NCBI RefSeq assembly: GCF_004770615.1
Contig: NZ_RQER01000004.1
Location: 737,062-801,061 of the forward strand
Direction of reading: 5' to 3'
Length of the DNA: 64,000 bases
From: Leptospira langatensis
GTDB taxonomy: Bacteria > Spirochaetota > Leptospiria > Leptospirales > Leptospiraceae
Shown in pieces: positions 39,985-50,314 of this stretch (its first letter is position 1; each line of letters opens with the position of its first letter). The notes under the pieces are model-generated. The model was not told where the DNA came from, searched no databases, and saw only the letters and a list, made by a program, of their open reading frames with translations. The translations under genes were made by a program, and so were the position numbers.

Positions 39985-42900
39985 TGTATCCAAGGGCTTT
40001 GCCGGAAAATTAGCAAACCTGTTCGTCGTATCGAAACTTACTCCGATCTTTGCGATCGTAAGTATTTTGGTTGGGATCCTTGCAGTGTATCTTACTCCCA
40101 AAGAGGAGGAACCTCAGATCTCCGTCCCTATGGTGGATATTTCCGTTTTCTCTCCCGAGTATTCTGCAAAGGAGATGGAAAGAAAGGTCACTGAGGTGAT
40201 CGAAAGAGGAGTCTGGGGTCTGGAAGGCGTAGAATATGTATATTCTGCGAGTAGCGATCACCAGGCCATGATCACGGTTCGTTTTAAAGTAGGTGAACCG
40301 TTGGAGCCTTCTCTCGTTAAGATCCACCATAAGATGATGGAATTGAGGAATGTCCTTCCGGAAAATGTTTCCTCTCCTTCTATCAATTCGTATACGATTG
40401 ACGATGTTCCTTTTCTGGCTCTGACTTTCAGTTCTTTAGAGAGAGACGATTATTCCCTTAGAAGTCTAGTCGCTCCTCTTGCGAAAGAATTATCCTCTAC
40501 CCCCGATCTTTCCAAGGTAGAGATCTTAGGCGGAAGAAAGAAAGCGTTACGTGTTATTGCAAATCCTGCGAGGATGAAAGAATTTGGGATCGACTTCTTA
40601 CAACTCGCAGAAGGTCTGAAGGCAAACTCTTCTTCTTTTCCGACAGGAAAGAATTGGAGCAAGGAAAAGGAGTACGATATAGAGATCGACTCTTCTCTCA
40701 AGACTGTCGCACAACTCAGATCTGTTCCGATCAAACAGAGCTGGGGAAGAACTATTTCAGTAGGTGATGTAGCGGATGTTAAGGAAGGTCCACAGGAGAG
40801 ATTGCATGAATCCCTTCTATTCCAAAAGGAAGGGAGCACAGAAGGTGAGAATGCGGTAACAGTCGTCTTCTCAAAAAGAAAAGGAACAGATATAGAAAGC
40901 CTATCGCAGATCATTCGAGACAGGGCAAACACATACAGAGAAACCCTGCCGAAAGATATAAAATATACGGTGATCCGAGACTACGGAATGACTGCGGGAG
41001 CGAAGTCAAAGGAACTGATCGAGCACTTGCTTATTGCGACTATCTCCGTTTCTGCGTTGATCGCATTGTGGATGGGCCTCCGGGCTTCTTTCGTAGTGTT
41101 CATTGCGATCCCGGTAACCTTGGCCCTGACCTTATCCGTTTATTATTTTCTTGGCTATACATTGAATCGCGTTACACTGTTCGCTCTCATTTTCTCGATT
41201 GGGATCCTAGTGGATGATGCGATCGTAGTTGTGGAGAATATAGAAAGGCATCTGCAACATTCCAAAGGAAAGGAGAAAGTAAAGTCCATTCTCGCTGCAG
41301 TTTCCGAAGTAGGAAACCCTACGATACTCGCAACGTTCACTGTAATCGCTGCTATTCTTCCTATGGCGTTCGTAAGAGGTTTGATGGGGCCGTATATGAA
41401 ACCGATCCCGGTAGGAGCAAGCCTTGCGATGATCTTATCTCTCCTTGTTGCATTTTCCGTCATTCCATGGGTGGGCTTGAAAGTCTTGCATCAAGAGAAA
41501 AGATCGGAGAATTCACATAGGGTCTCTAAACTAGATCAAGGCTACCTAAAGATAGCATCCTGGCTTTTAGAATCGAAACGCAATCTAGGAAAGATGATCT
41601 TACTCATCTTGTTCCTTTTCATCGCAGCGGCCAGCCTAGTAGCTACCAAAGTCGTTAAAGTAAAAATGCTCCCTTTTGATGATAAGGATGAATTTCAGAT
41701 CACTTTGGACTTTGATCCTACTACTCCGTTGGATCGTACCGTTTCACAGAGTAAAGAATTGGCGAACCTTCTCATACAAAACGAGGAGATCCAAACGATC
41801 CAGATCTTTGCAGGGGAACCTGCACCCTTCTCTTTTTCCGGGATGGTGAAGCATACTTTCTTGAGAAGAGATGATTGGAAATCCGATCTGCATATACTTC
41901 TAAGAGACAAAGGAACACGAAAGAAGCAGAGCCATGAGATCATAGAGTCTCTTCGACCCACTTTGAAAGACTTCGACAAAAGGAATGGCGTACTAACAAA
42001 GGTTCTCGAGATCCCCCCTGGACCTCCGGTACTTTCTACGCTTGTGATCGAGATCTATGGTCCTTCGCAAGAAGGTAGAAAGCAGGTTGCGAGCGAGATC
42101 CTCTCTATTGTGAAAGATCAAAAGGATATAGTGGATGTGGATTCAAGCTTACGAGAACTTCGTCCTAAGATAAACTATCCTTTCGATTTTCAAAAAGGAG
42201 GACTCGTTGGGGTTCCTTCTTCTCATCTTGCTAGGAATATGGGGCTGTTCTTTCAGGAAAGCTCACTCTTCCTTCTTTCTAATGATGAAAATCCGGAAGA
42301 TGTTTCCGTAGACCTTTCCGTTCCGAATGAGATGCGTTCTTCTCGCCAACCTCTTTCCAAATGGAGTGTTTCTTCTAATATTTCCGGTTCGATCTCCCCA
42401 AGCGCTTTTGTGGGAAAGGAAAGAATCTCGAATGCAAGAGTCTTGCATCGCAAGAATCTGAAACCTCTGGAATACGTAACGGGAGAATTTTCCGGTGAGG
42501 AAGAAGCTCCTGTATACGGAATACTTTCTCTTTCTTCTAAGATCCCTTATCCAACCTCCACTGCTGAGGTGCCTTGGAATACGGATACTCCCAAGCTCAA
42601 ATGGGATGGAGAATGGTACATCACATACGAGGTCTTTCGTGATCTAGGCGGTGCATTCGCAGTAGTAATGGTCTTGATCTATATTCTGGTGCTTGGTTGG
42701 TTCCAGAACTATAGATTGCCAATCATAATCATGGCTCCGATCCCAATCTCTTTGATAGGAATTATTCCGGGCCATTGGATTACCGGAGCCTATTTTACCG
42801 CGACCTCTATGATCGGATTTATCGCCGGCGCCGGGATCATCGTGAGAAACTCGATCATTCTCGTGGATTTTATAGAAGCAGAGATCGAGTCAGGAAAACC

Positions 42901-43111
42901 GTTACGACAAGCGGTTTTAGACGCGGGAGTTGTAAGATTCCGCCCTATGTTCCTGACGGCGGCCGCGGTGATCGTGGGCAGTTCCGTGATGCTATTCGAT
43001 CCCATCTTCCAAGGACTTGCGGTTTCCTTGATATTCGGAGAGATCGCGGCGACTGTGCTGAGCCGATTCGCAGTTCCTGCGTTTTACTATTGGTTTTCGA
43101 GTAGGAGGTAG
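39968..43111 (+). CDS. RND efflux pump permease (AcrB/HAE-like)
   Basis: 1047 aa, the full length for RND pumps, starting at GTG inside the TolC-like gene. Duplicated 6-helix halves and large periplasmic loops are evident. The N-terminus has LTPKEEEPQISVPMVDI, and TM4 has the proton-relay aspartates in IGILVDDAIVVVENIERH. In the second half GAGIIVRNSIILVDFIEAEI has Arg where AcrB has the TM10 Lys. No heavy-metal Met-rich signature was seen, so a CusA function is not supported. A periplasmic adaptor gene is missing from the operon. The substrate is unknown; the regulator suggests thiol or sulfur stress. Confidence 0.92.
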   Translation: MNPENNVSKGFAGKLANLFVVSKLTPIFAIVSILVGILAVYLTPKEEEPQISVPMVDISVFSPEYSAKEMERKVTEVIERGVWGLEGVEYVYSASSDHQAMITVRFKVGEPLEPSLVKIHHKMMELRNVLPENVSSPSINSYTIDDVPFLALTFSSLERDDYSLRSLVAPLAKELSSTPDLSKVEILGGRKKALRVIANPARMKEFGIDFLQLAEGLKANSSSFPTGKNWSKEKEYDIEIDSSLKTVAQLRSVPIKQSWGRTISVGDVADVKEGPQERLHESLLFQKEGSTEGENAVTVVFSKRKGTDIESLSQIIRDRANTYRETLPKDIKYTVIRDYGMTAGAKSKELIEHLLIATISVSALIALWMGLRASFVVFIAIPVTLALTLSVYYFLGYTLNRVTLFALIFSIGILVDDAIVVVENIERHLQHSKGKEKVKSILAAVSEVGNPTILATFTVIAAILPMAFVRGLMGPYMKPIPVGASLAMILSLLVAFSVIPWVGLKVLHQEKRSENSHRVSKLDQGYLKIASWLLESKRNLGKMILLILFLFIAAASLVATKVVKVKMLPFDDKDEFQITLDFDPTTPLDRTVSQSKELANLLIQNEEIQTIQIFAGEPAPFSFSGMVKHTFLRRDDWKSDLHILLRDKGTRKKQSHEIIESLRPTLKDFDKRNGVLTKVLEIPPGPPVLSTLVIEIYGPSQEGRKQVASEILSIVKDQKDIVDVDSSLRELRPKINYPFDFQKGGLVGVPSSHLARNMGLFFQESSLFLLSNDENPEDVSVDLSVPNEMRSSRQPLSKWSVSSNISGSISPSAFVGKERISNARVLHRKNLKPLEYVTGEFSGEEEAPVYGILSLSSKIPYPTSTAEVPWNTDTPKLKWDGEWYITYEVFRDLGGAFAVVMVLIYILVLGWFQNYRLPIIIMAPIPISLIGIIPGHWITGAYFTATSMIGFIAGAGIIVRNSIILVDFIEAEIESGKPLRQAVLDAGVVRFRPMFLTAAAVIVGSSVMLFDPIFQGLAVSLIFGEIAATVLSRFAVPAFYYWFSSRR

Positions 43112-43114
43112 GGG

Positions 43115-43266
43115 AAGGGACTCGCCGTTACGCAATCTCGCTTCCTGCTCGATTGGGCTCCACGGCGTCTCGTCTGAGCCTCGGGACATCCTGTCCCTCG
43201 GTCGCAAACATTGACGCTCCCTATGGGTCGCTATGTTTGCTTTCTCAGACTCGCTTCGAGTCCCTT
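43115..43266. repeat. Cluster of inverted repeats between the RND gene and tRNA-Leu
   Basis: This 184-bp spacer holds three inverted repeats: AAGGGACTCG (43115-43124) with CGAGTCCCTT (43257-43266); GGGACA-TCC-TGTCCC (43183-43197); and GCAAACAT (43204-43211) with ATGTTTGC (43233-43240). The 12-mer TTCGAGTCCCTT (43255-43266) is also the exact complement of the tRNA T-arm segment at 43304-43315. It may be a degenerate repeat element; no gene is present. Confidence 0.55.
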
Positions 43267-43295
43267 GGATCCGGTTTTGTTTTCTAGGATTTTTT

Positions 43296-43377
<82 letters not shown>

Positions 43378-43492
43378 TAGTGGTTGGTGGGATTTTCTCC
43401 CTTTGGATAATTTTGGGCCTCAGGACTTTCCGTCAGCTTATTTTTGGAATTCATTGACACGATAATTAAGAGGAAAGTAGGGTCAGGATAAA

Positions 43493-44074
43493 ATGAAAGA
43501 AGAGCGCAAGACTTCAGAAACGGACATTAAATTGGCCCTAAATCTTCGTGGCACGGGTAAGTACCAGTTCGATACCCAGATTCCGTTCTTTGAGCATATG
43601 CTCTCCCATGTTTCCAAGCATGGTTTGATCGATTTGGATCTCTGGCTGCGAGGCGACATAGAAATCGACTGCCATCATAGTGTCGAAGACACGGCCATTC
43701 TTTTGGGCGCTTCGATCCACAAACAATTGGGCGATAAGGCTGGCATTAGAAGATACGGGCACTATACTCTTACCATGGACGAGGTCTTAACCACTGTGGC
43801 CGTGGACTTGGGTGGTCGATATTTTTATAAATACACTGGGCCGGAGCTTACCGGGAAGTTCGGGATCTACGACGCGGAACTTTCCCTGGAATTCCTTCAA
43901 AAGTTAGCTCTGAACGCTAAAATGAATCTACATGTAGTCGTTCATTACGGCGAAAATAGACATCATATCCACGAATCTATTTTTAAAGCTTTGGGCAAGG
44001 CTCTTCGTATGGCGATTGAGATCGATCCTGCCGCGGGCGGAGCAATCCCTTCTACTAAAGGCGTCTTGGAATGA
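43493..44074 (+). CDS. hisB: Imidazoleglycerol-phosphate dehydratase
   Basis: Sixth step of histidine synthesis; 193-aa monofunctional form without the phosphatase domain found in enterics. Metal-binding motifs [27 protein letters not shown] and the second-half equivalents [20 protein letters not shown] are present. AGGATAAA precedes the ATG. The 3' end overlaps hisH by 4 bp. Confidence 0.97.
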   Translation: MKEERKTSETDIKLALNLRGTGKYQFDTQIPFFEHMLSHVSKHGLIDLDLWLRGDIEIDCHHSVEDTAILLGASIHKQLGDKAGIRRYGHYTLTMDEVLTTVAVDLGGRYFYKYTGPELTGKFGIYDAELSLEFLQKLALNAKMNLHVVVHYGENRHHIHESIFKALGKALRMAIEIDPAAGGAIPSTKGVLE

Positions 44075-44703
44075 TTGCTGTTCTTGATTATGGAATGGGC
44101 AATATTCACTCTTGCTTAAAGGCGATCTCTCTATTCACGAACGATTTTTCTTATACAAAAGATCCGGAAACTCTTAAGTCTGCGGATGCGCTTATCCTTC
44201 CTGGCGACGGTCATTTTGATAAGGCGATGTTAAATCTGAATGAGTCAGGTCTTCGTCAGTTTGTGGACGATCACGTGAAGAATGGTAAGCCTCTTTTCGG
44301 GATTTGTATCGGCTTTCAGATCCTCTTTGAAGATTCGGATGAGACCATTTCAGGAAATCAAAAACAGATCGTTCCCGGTCTGGGTTATATCAAAGGGAAG
44401 GTCCGCAAATTCAAGGGTAAGAATTACAAGGTCCCACATATCGGTTGGAATAAGCTGTATAAACGAAATCCTTCTAAAAGCAATTTGTTAAATAATGTGG
44501 AAGACGGATCCTTCGCTTACTTTATCCATTCCTATCGCCCAGTCGATGTGGAGTCTAAAGCGGTGAGCGGCGTTTGCGATTATTATGGCGAAAGATTCCC
44601 CGCCGTTGTTGAAAAAGATAACATTTATGGTACACAATTCCATCCGGAGAAGTCTCATTCTTTCGGTTTAAAGATCCTGGAGAACTTTATTAAATCTTTA
44701 TGA
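44071..44703 (+). CDS. hisH: Imidazole glycerol phosphate synthase, glutaminase subunit
   Basis: Class I glutamine amidotransferase of 210 aa, which feeds ammonia to HisF. The catalytic Cys is in [14 protein letters not shown], the His/Glu pair in [13 protein letters not shown]. The N-terminus [14 protein letters not shown] is characteristic. It overlaps hisB and hisA by 4 bp each. hisF is not in the window. Confidence 0.97.
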   Translation: MIAVLDYGMGNIHSCLKAISLFTNDFSYTKDPETLKSADALILPGDGHFDKAMLNLNESGLRQFVDDHVKNGKPLFGICIGFQILFEDSDETISGNQKQIVPGLGYIKGKVRKFKGKNYKVPHIGWNKLYKRNPSKSNLLNNVEDGSFAYFIHSYRPVDVESKAVSGVCDYYGERFPAVVEKDNIYGTQFHPEKSHSFGLKILENFIKSL

Positions 44704-45434
44704 TATTAATTCCTGCTGTTGATTTGTTGGATAATGCTGCGGTTCGTTTGTTCAAAGGGAACTATGACGAGAAGACCGTCTATTCTACCGAACCTTGGAA
44801 ATTGGCTGAAGGCTTTGAAAGAAACGGAGCCACTCTTCTTCACTTAGTGGATCTAAATGGAGCAAGGAATCAGATCGGCATTAATAGCGAATCTATTTCA
44901 AAGATCCGTAAATCTACAAATCTCAAGATCCAGTTGGGCGGTGGGATCCGAGATAAGGAAAAACTCGAATACTACGACTCCATCGGGATCGATCGTTTTA
45001 TCCTAGGAACTGCTGCGGTCAAGGATCCTGCTCTTTTAGAATTTGCTCTTACTAAATATGGAAAGGATAGGATCGTAGTCGCCATCGACGCGAGAGACGG
45101 GATCGTCAAAATTGCAGGTTGGGAAGAAGATTCAGGAGTTCATTATCTGGACCTTATGGATAAAATGCAAAAGGCAGGGATCCTGAACATTATTTTCACG
45201 GATATCGCACAAGATGGAACTTTAGCAGGTCCAAATCTCAAAGCGTATAAGGAAATTCTAAGTAAATATAATTTCCAAGTAATTGCCTCCGGAGGGATCT
45301 CCTCTCTCCGTGATATCATGGCCTTATCTTCTCTCGGTACTCCGGTCCCTATGTACGGTGTGATCACCGGCAAGGCTTTGTACGAAGGTAAGATAGATCT
45401 AGCAGAAGCAATTACGAGCCTAGGTGCGGACTGA
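44700..45434 (+). CDS. hisA: ProFAR isomerase
   Basis: 244-aa TIM barrel catalysing the fourth step of histidine synthesis. Catalytic Asp in [29 protein letters not shown], phosphate-binding [13 protein letters not shown] and the second Asp region [15 protein letters not shown] are visible. Last gene of hisBHA. Confidence 0.96.
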   Translation: MILIPAVDLLDNAAVRLFKGNYDEKTVYSTEPWKLAEGFERNGATLLHLVDLNGARNQIGINSESISKIRKSTNLKIQLGGGIRDKEKLEYYDSIGIDRFILGTAAVKDPALLEFALTKYGKDRIVVAIDARDGIVKIAGWEEDSGVHYLDLMDKMQKAGILNIIFTDIAQDGTLAGPNLKAYKEILSKYNFQVIASGGISSLRDIMALSSLGTPVPMYGVITGKALYEGKIDLAEAITSLGAD

Positions 45435-45529
45435 TCCGAATTCATTCTCGCTCTTTGGCTTTCGGATATATTTTTCTTTCCTTATGCCTTCCTAATACGT
45501 AAAAAGGTTATTTATAATCGGAGTTCCGA

Positions 45530-46747
45530 ATGAAAAAACTGCCATCTAACTATATTCTAGCTGTTGTTTCCGCCGTTGCCGCTTTCATTTCTTTTCTTTT
45601 GATCCGTAAATTCTTTGGTGGACAGGCTGGAGACGGAGTAGCACAGGCTATCTGCGATGCTCTGAGCGATTCGGGTTCCTGCGATAAGGTTTCCGAAAGC
45701 AGCATTTCGGCCATTCGCGGAGTTCCGATCTTCGGTGATATTCCGATCGCTCTCTTTGGATTCGTATTTTACGGTTTTATTACATATCTTTTCGTTCGCT
45801 CCGAACTGAACAAAGAAGGAGCCAAAGGATATCTTCTCTTTAGTTTTTATCTTCTTCTCTTAGCGCTTGTAGTCGATGTCGTTCTCTTTAGCATTTCCGT
45901 ATTTTATATCGATGCGATCTGCGGCCTTTGCGCCGTGACTTGGACTTGCACTGTCTTGTTAACTGCGGGAACATTCTTGCAGATCAGGGATTTCGGAGAC
46001 AAATCGCCAAAGATCATTCCTTCGGTCTTAAAGACAGAAGGGCTCAATGTCTATATCGCGATCTTGGCTCTTCTAGTCGTTGGCCAGATCGGTGGAAAAT
46101 CCCTGAACAATTCCCTTGTAGAGGGAGAGCACGGCGGTCTCTCTCAAATCCAAAAGCAGCTCGCTGATTATGAAAAAGCTCCTCTTTTGGCGATAGACAC
46201 CAAAGGCGCTTCCTTTCAAGGAGATCCGAATGCCCCGATCACGATCGTTAAGTATGCGGACTTCAATTGCGGACATTGCATGCATACTTCTCATATCTTG
46301 AAGAAGGTTCTGAGAGATTACGACGGGATCGTGAAAGTAGTGTACAAGAACTTTCCTTTGGACGCTTCCTGCAATCGATTGGTCCAAGCTCCTCGTCCGG
46401 AAGCCAGTTCCTGCGTGGCAGCTTCTGCAGCAATCTGTGCGGATAAGCAGAAAAAATTTGCGATCATGTATGATGATCTTTATAAAGACACTGAAAACCA
46501 GGTGATGCACACTCCTTCTACCGTACTTAGTTTAGCTCAACAAGAAGGATTGGATATGAATCAGTTTAGATCCTGTCTTTCTTCTCCTGCAGTGAGAGAT
46601 CAGATCAATAAGGAAGTGGACGAAGCTGACAAACTACAAATCCACAGTACTCCTAGTTTGTTTATCAATAACAAAGCGATCCAAAGCGGAACTCCAAACG
46701 AGCAGTTCCTTCGTGCTTTGATCGAGAGCTTGATCAAGAAAGTTTGA
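45530..46747 (+). CDS. VKOR-DsbA fusion: disulfide-forming membrane oxidoreductase
   Basis: 405 aa. An N-terminal VKOR domain with several membrane helices (10-150) carries loop cysteines Cys42 and Cys51 and the redox pair CGLC (131-134). A linker helix (170-190) leads to a DsbA-like thioredoxin domain with CGHC (247-250) and the cis-Pro region HSTPSLFINNK. The fusion joins quinone-linked oxidation to substrate disulfide formation in the periplasm, replacing a DsbA/DsbB pair. Followed 10 bp later by the zinc-ribbon membrane protein. Confidence 0.92.
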   Translation: MKKLPSNYILAVVSAVAAFISFLLIRKFFGGQAGDGVAQAICDALSDSGSCDKVSESSISAIRGVPIFGDIPIALFGFVFYGFITYLFVRSELNKEGAKGYLLFSFYLLLLALVVDVVLFSISVFYIDAICGLCAVTWTCTVLLTAGTFLQIRDFGDKSPKIIPSVLKTEGLNVYIAILALLVVGQIGGKSLNNSLVEGEHGGLSQIQKQLADYEKAPLLAIDTKGASFQGDPNAPITIVKYADFNCGHCMHTSHILKKVLRDYDGIVKVVYKNFPLDASCNRLVQAPRPEASSCVAASAAICADKQKKFAIMYDDLYKDTENQVMHTPSTVLSLAQQEGLDMNQFRSCLSSPAVRDQINKEVDEADKLQIHSTPSLFINNKAIQSGTPNEQFLRALIESLIKKV

Positions 46748-46756
46748 GGATCTCTT

Positions 46757-47299
46757 GTGTCGGACACGACCGAGGAACAGAAGAAACAAATCCTTTGTAG
46801 GAACTGCGGTTCGAGCATTCTTTCCGATTCGGAAAAATGTTTGTTCTGCGGTTCGTATCAATTGCCGGGCCGTCTACCCTTCTGGAAATACCTTTCCGAA
46901 AGTAGGATCTTTAGAATGGGATTTCTATTCCCTTTCCCTACTTTCATCGCGATCTCTGCTCCTATCATTCTTCTCTTTTATCCTTTGCCGTTCTTAGATT
47001 GGTCTTGGATCTTCATTCTTTCTTTCTTCCTGATCTCTTTCACGATCTTCGGTTTTATCGCTGAGAGAATTTTCCTGAATAAGGTTAAGGGGGACGCCAA
47101 GGATTTTAGAGAAGGATTCTTTGAATGGCAAAAGAGCCTGTATCTGAAGAGTCCTTATCTGTCTTACCTCGGAATGTTCTTGTTTGTTTGTGTTCCACTC
47201 TTGGATTGGGAGGGACCGATCGCATTTTCGGCTTCTTCTTCTTTCATTTGGACCGCTCTGCTTGTATTCTTGATTAAGGTTCTGATCCCTCTTTTTTAA
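46757..47299 (+). CDS. Zinc-ribbon membrane protein, function unknown
   Basis: 180 aa, starting at GTG with GAGGA upstream. The N-terminal zinc ribbon has two CxxC knuckles (CRNCGSS and CLFCGSY). About four membrane helices follow (50-180). No family function is known to me. It lies 10 bp after the VKOR-DsbA gene and 17 bp before the DUF885 gene, so all three may form one operon. Confidence 0.7.
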   Translation: MSDTTEEQKKQILCRNCGSSILSDSEKCLFCGSYQLPGRLPFWKYLSESRIFRMGFLFPFPTFIAISAPIILLFYPLPFLDWSWIFILSFFLISFTIFGFIAERIFLNKVKGDAKDFREGFFEWQKSLYLKSPYLSYLGMFLFVCVPLLDWEGPIAFSASSSFIWTALLVFLIKVLIPLF

Positions 47300-47315
47300 A
47301 CTACGGAGACCCATC

Positions 47316-49136
47316 ATGGTTCGAAAGGCCGTACGGATAATCATTCTGTTTCTGATCCTGGCGATCGTGCTAACCGGAACTTTGGTTTGGCATACGATCA
47401 ATTTCCGACCTCTTACATTAGGTTTATATTATGAAAAGGTCTTTTGGGAAGATGTGTTGGATGATCCGGAGACTTTGACCTCTCTTAGGATCTTGGAGCC
47501 TTGGGGGATCCGTTCTCATAACCATAAATGGTCCGATTCGTCTCCGGAGAGGGAGATGGAATTAGCGGATAAGGCGAAACGAAATCTAGAGATCTTGCGG
47601 ACGTATGATCCTTCTAATCTGTCTGGAGAAGATCGCACTTATTACAAGGCCCTTGAGTGGAACTTGGAACTAGAAGCGAATCGCGAACGCTTTATTTATA
47701 ATTATTATCCAGTGAACCAGTTATTCGGTGTTCAGAATAATATCCCTTCTTTCTTAGCGACGTCCCATCTGGTGGAAGACGAAGAGGACCTGAACGCGTA
47801 CTTGGATCGGCTCAAAGGAATTTCCGAGAAGATGGACCAGGTGCTCCGAGGACTGGAACTGCGGGAATCGAACGGGGTCATTCCTCCGGACTTTATCTTG
47901 AAGAAAGTGATCCATGAGATCCAAACCTTTCGAGTAAAAGATGTGGAAGCGAATATCCTTTATTCTAGTCTCAAGAATAAATTAGAAAAAACGAATGAGA
48001 TCTCCGCAGATGAAAAAACTTCCTCATTGGCCGAGACAAAGAAGATTCTATCGGATTCCATTTATCCTTCTTATTTGAAACTTCAGACTTTTTTAGAAAG
48101 ACAGTTGAAGTTCGCAGATAATAAGGCTGGCGCATGGAAACTTCCGAATGGAGACCAATTCTACGCGCATACGTTAAAGAATCATACTACTACAAACTTA
48201 ACTCCGGCAGAAGTGCACCAGATCGGTCTTTCCGAAGTGAGTCGCATCCAAACAGAAATGAGAACGATCTTGGAATCGGTAGGGATGAAAGGAAAGAACA
48301 TCCAAACTGCCATGAAAGAACTGAGAGAAAAACCGGAGTTCCAATTCCCTAATGAACCAAGTAGTAAAGAAAAGGTTCTAGAAACATACAAATCCATTCT
48401 AGAGGATGCTATCCAAAGATCCAAGCCTCTATTCCCGAAATGGCCAAAAGCTAAGGTGAAGGTGGAAAGGATCCCGGAATTCAAGGAAGCCGGTGCCGCC
48501 GGAGCGTACTATGAAGAGCCAAGCTTGGATGGGAAAAGGCCCGGCGTATTCTACGCAAATCTGAGAAACATAAAAGAGATCCCTAAATTCGGGATGAACA
48601 CGTTAACCTACCATGAAGCGATTCCAGGCCACCACTTGCAAATTGCTTGGTCTCAGGAATTGACCTCCGCTCCTCGTAAATTGAGGAATACATATTTTAC
48701 CGCTTTCGTAGAAGGTTGGGCATTGTATGCGGAGCATCTCGCAAAGGATTATGATTTCTTCTCCGATCCTTATATCGACCTGGGAAGATTGCAGGGCGAA
48801 TTGTTTCGCGCGGTTCGCCTAGTAGTGGATACCGGCATCCATTATAAGCGCTGGAGTAGAGAAGAAGCGATCCGTTACATGTCCGACAATACAGGTATGG
48901 GTCCTATGGAAGTTACTTCCGAAATAGAAAGATACATCGTATATCCAGGACAAGCCTGCGCGTATAAGATCGGAATGATGTCCTTCTTGAAAATGAGAGA
49001 AGAATGGAAAAATACCAAGGGAACTTCTTTCGATATCAAGGAATATCATGGCTTTGTCTTAGGAAAAGGCTCTCTTCCTCTAGAGATCTTGGAATTGACC
49101 TCGAAGGAAGAACTAGGTATAGCTCCTAAGAACTGA
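47316..49136 (+). CDS. DUF885 family protein, probable membrane-anchored metallopeptidase
   Basis: 606 aa. One N-terminal membrane helix ([18 protein letters not shown]) is followed by the DUF885 domain. The conserved family motif [19 protein letters not shown] looks like a zinc site; [15 protein letters not shown] and [18 protein letters not shown] are further family blocks. Members are annotated as putative carboxypeptidases; function here is not known. It overlaps convergent thiD by 11 bp. Confidence 0.85.
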   Translation: MVRKAVRIIILFLILAIVLTGTLVWHTINFRPLTLGLYYEKVFWEDVLDDPETLTSLRILEPWGIRSHNHKWSDSSPEREMELADKAKRNLEILRTYDPSNLSGEDRTYYKALEWNLELEANRERFIYNYYPVNQLFGVQNNIPSFLATSHLVEDEEDLNAYLDRLKGISEKMDQVLRGLELRESNGVIPPDFILKKVIHEIQTFRVKDVEANILYSSLKNKLEKTNEISADEKTSSLAETKKILSDSIYPSYLKLQTFLERQLKFADNKAGAWKLPNGDQFYAHTLKNHTTTNLTPAEVHQIGLSEVSRIQTEMRTILESVGMKGKNIQTAMKELREKPEFQFPNEPSSKEKVLETYKSILEDAIQRSKPLFPKWPKAKVKVERIPEFKEAGAAGAYYEEPSLDGKRPGVFYANLRNIKEIPKFGMNTLTYHEAIPGHHLQIAWSQELTSAPRKLRNTYFTAFVEGWALYAEHLAKDYDFFSDPYIDLGRLQGELFRAVRLVVDTGIHYKRWSREEAIRYMSDNTGMGPMEVTSEIERYIVYPGQACAYKIGMMSFLKMREEWKNTKGTSFDIKEYHGFVLGKGSLPLEILELTSKEELGIAPKN

Positions 49137-49938
49137 ATCCTTCTGGATGATGATTGAGAGTCTTCGATTTTCCTGCGGGGAAGGATTGCAAGATGGCAGC
49201 GTGCAAGAAGTCTCTGGCCTTTTCGACTGCCGAAGAAAGAGATTCTCCCTGGCCTAAATAAGAAGCAATTGCAGAGGAATAGGTGCACCCTGTCCCATGG
49301 GGATTGAAATCCTGAACGAAAGGTTTGGAATAAGAAAAGCTCTCTCCATTCGGAAACCCTAATATATCTAAAGCTTCACTAGAGTTTTTGAGATGCCCAC
49401 CCTTCAACAAGACAGGAACTCCTAGCTTCTTTGCCAGGGAGATAGCTTCGGGTCTCATTTCTTCTACAGAGTGTATATTGCCTGAGCCTAGGATCTTGGC
49501 CTCGTCCAGATTTGGAGTGATCAGGTTTGCCAAAGGCAATAGATCTTGGATCAGGGAATGGATCGCCTCATCCTGCAAGAGTTTGGCCCCGCTTGTCGCT
49601 ACCATGACCGGATCCACAACCAATTGAAAGTCTTGGCCCTTGGCCCTATATTCTTTTAGGATCCTAGAGACTGTTCGGATTAAATTCTCAGAGAATAACA
49701 TTCCAGTCTTCACAGCCTTTACGGGGAAGTATGAGAAGACTGCGTGCATTTGCTTTTCTAAAAAGTCAGGATCCACTTCTAGGATTCCTGTGACCCCGTC
49801 CGGATTTTGTGCGGTAAGGCATGTGATGACCGAAGCTCCAAAGCTTCCTGTACTATTGAATGTTTTGAGGTCGGCTTGGATGCCTGCTCCTCCCCCGGAG
49901 TCGGAGCCTGCGATCGTGATTACTACTGGTTTTGACAT
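49126..49938 (-). CDS. thiD: Hydroxymethylpyrimidine/phosphomethylpyrimidine kinase
   Basis: Thiamine pathway kinase of the ribokinase-like fold, 270 aa. N-terminal [20 protein letters not shown], the segment [14 protein letters not shown] and the catalytic [16 protein letters not shown] are present. It precedes no other thi gene; the upstream neighbour (13 bp) is the alkyltransferase-like gene. Confidence 0.94.
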   Translation of the reverse strand: MSKPVVITIAGSDSGGGAGIQADLKTFNSTGSFGASVITCLTAQNPDGVTGILEVDPDFLEKQMHAVFSYFPVKAVKTGMLFSENLIRTVSRILKEYRAKGQDFQLVVDPVMVATSGAKLLQDEAIHSLIQDLLPLANLITPNLDEAKILGSGNIHSVEEMRPEAISLAKKLGVPVLLKGGHLKNSSEALDILGFPNGESFSYSKPFVQDFNPHGTGCTYSSAIASYLGQGESLSSAVEKARDFLHAAILQSFPAGKSKTLNHHPEGFSS

Positions 49939-49951
49939 GAGTTCTCTTAGA

Positions 49952-50314
49952 TTAAGGCCAGCCGAATAGATCCCAATCGACTGTTTCTTCTCTAGAGAAT
50001 TTGATTCCTTCGGATTCTAAAAGTTTTTTTTGCAAAATCGCTCTAGGCGCATCGCCTCTAAAGGAAATTTTTCCCTGGCTATTGATCACTCTCTGCCAAG
50101 GGACCTTCTGCTCCTGTCCTTTTTTGAGGGAATTCAAGGCATATCCTACGGCTCGGGCCGCTCTCGGTTTTCCTGCCAGGACTGCAATCCTTCCATAGCT
50201 AGTAACTCTGCCTTTTGGGACCTTCTTTACAATTTTATAAACTTGTTCGTAGAAGTTCGGGAGCTTTTCCTTTTCTTTGACTCTGAGTACTATCTTCTTT
50301 GGCTTAGCTTTCAT
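49952..50314 (-). CDS. Alkyltransferase-like (ATL) DNA-repair protein
   Basis: 120 aa with the O6-alkylguanine-DNA alkyltransferase C-terminal fold: [24 protein letters not shown] and ESEGIKF. The active-site PCHR is PWQR (Trp73 replaces Cys), the defining mark of ATL proteins. These bind alkyl-G lesions and hand them to nucleotide excision repair, without methyl transfer. Start overlaps the histidine-kinase stop by 4 bp. Confidence 0.9.
   Translation of the reverse strand: MKAKPKKIVLRVKEKEKLPNFYEQVYKIVKKVPKGRVTSYGRIAVLAGKPRAARAVGYALNSLKKGQEQKVPWQRVINSQGKISFRGDAPRAILQKKLLESEGIKFSREETVDWDLFGWP

Noticed and set aside
39968..43111. RND pump as a CusA/CzcA heavy-metal exporter
   Set aside because: No Met-rich or HME-type signature was recognised, and the regulator lacks the copper-site His; substrate left open.
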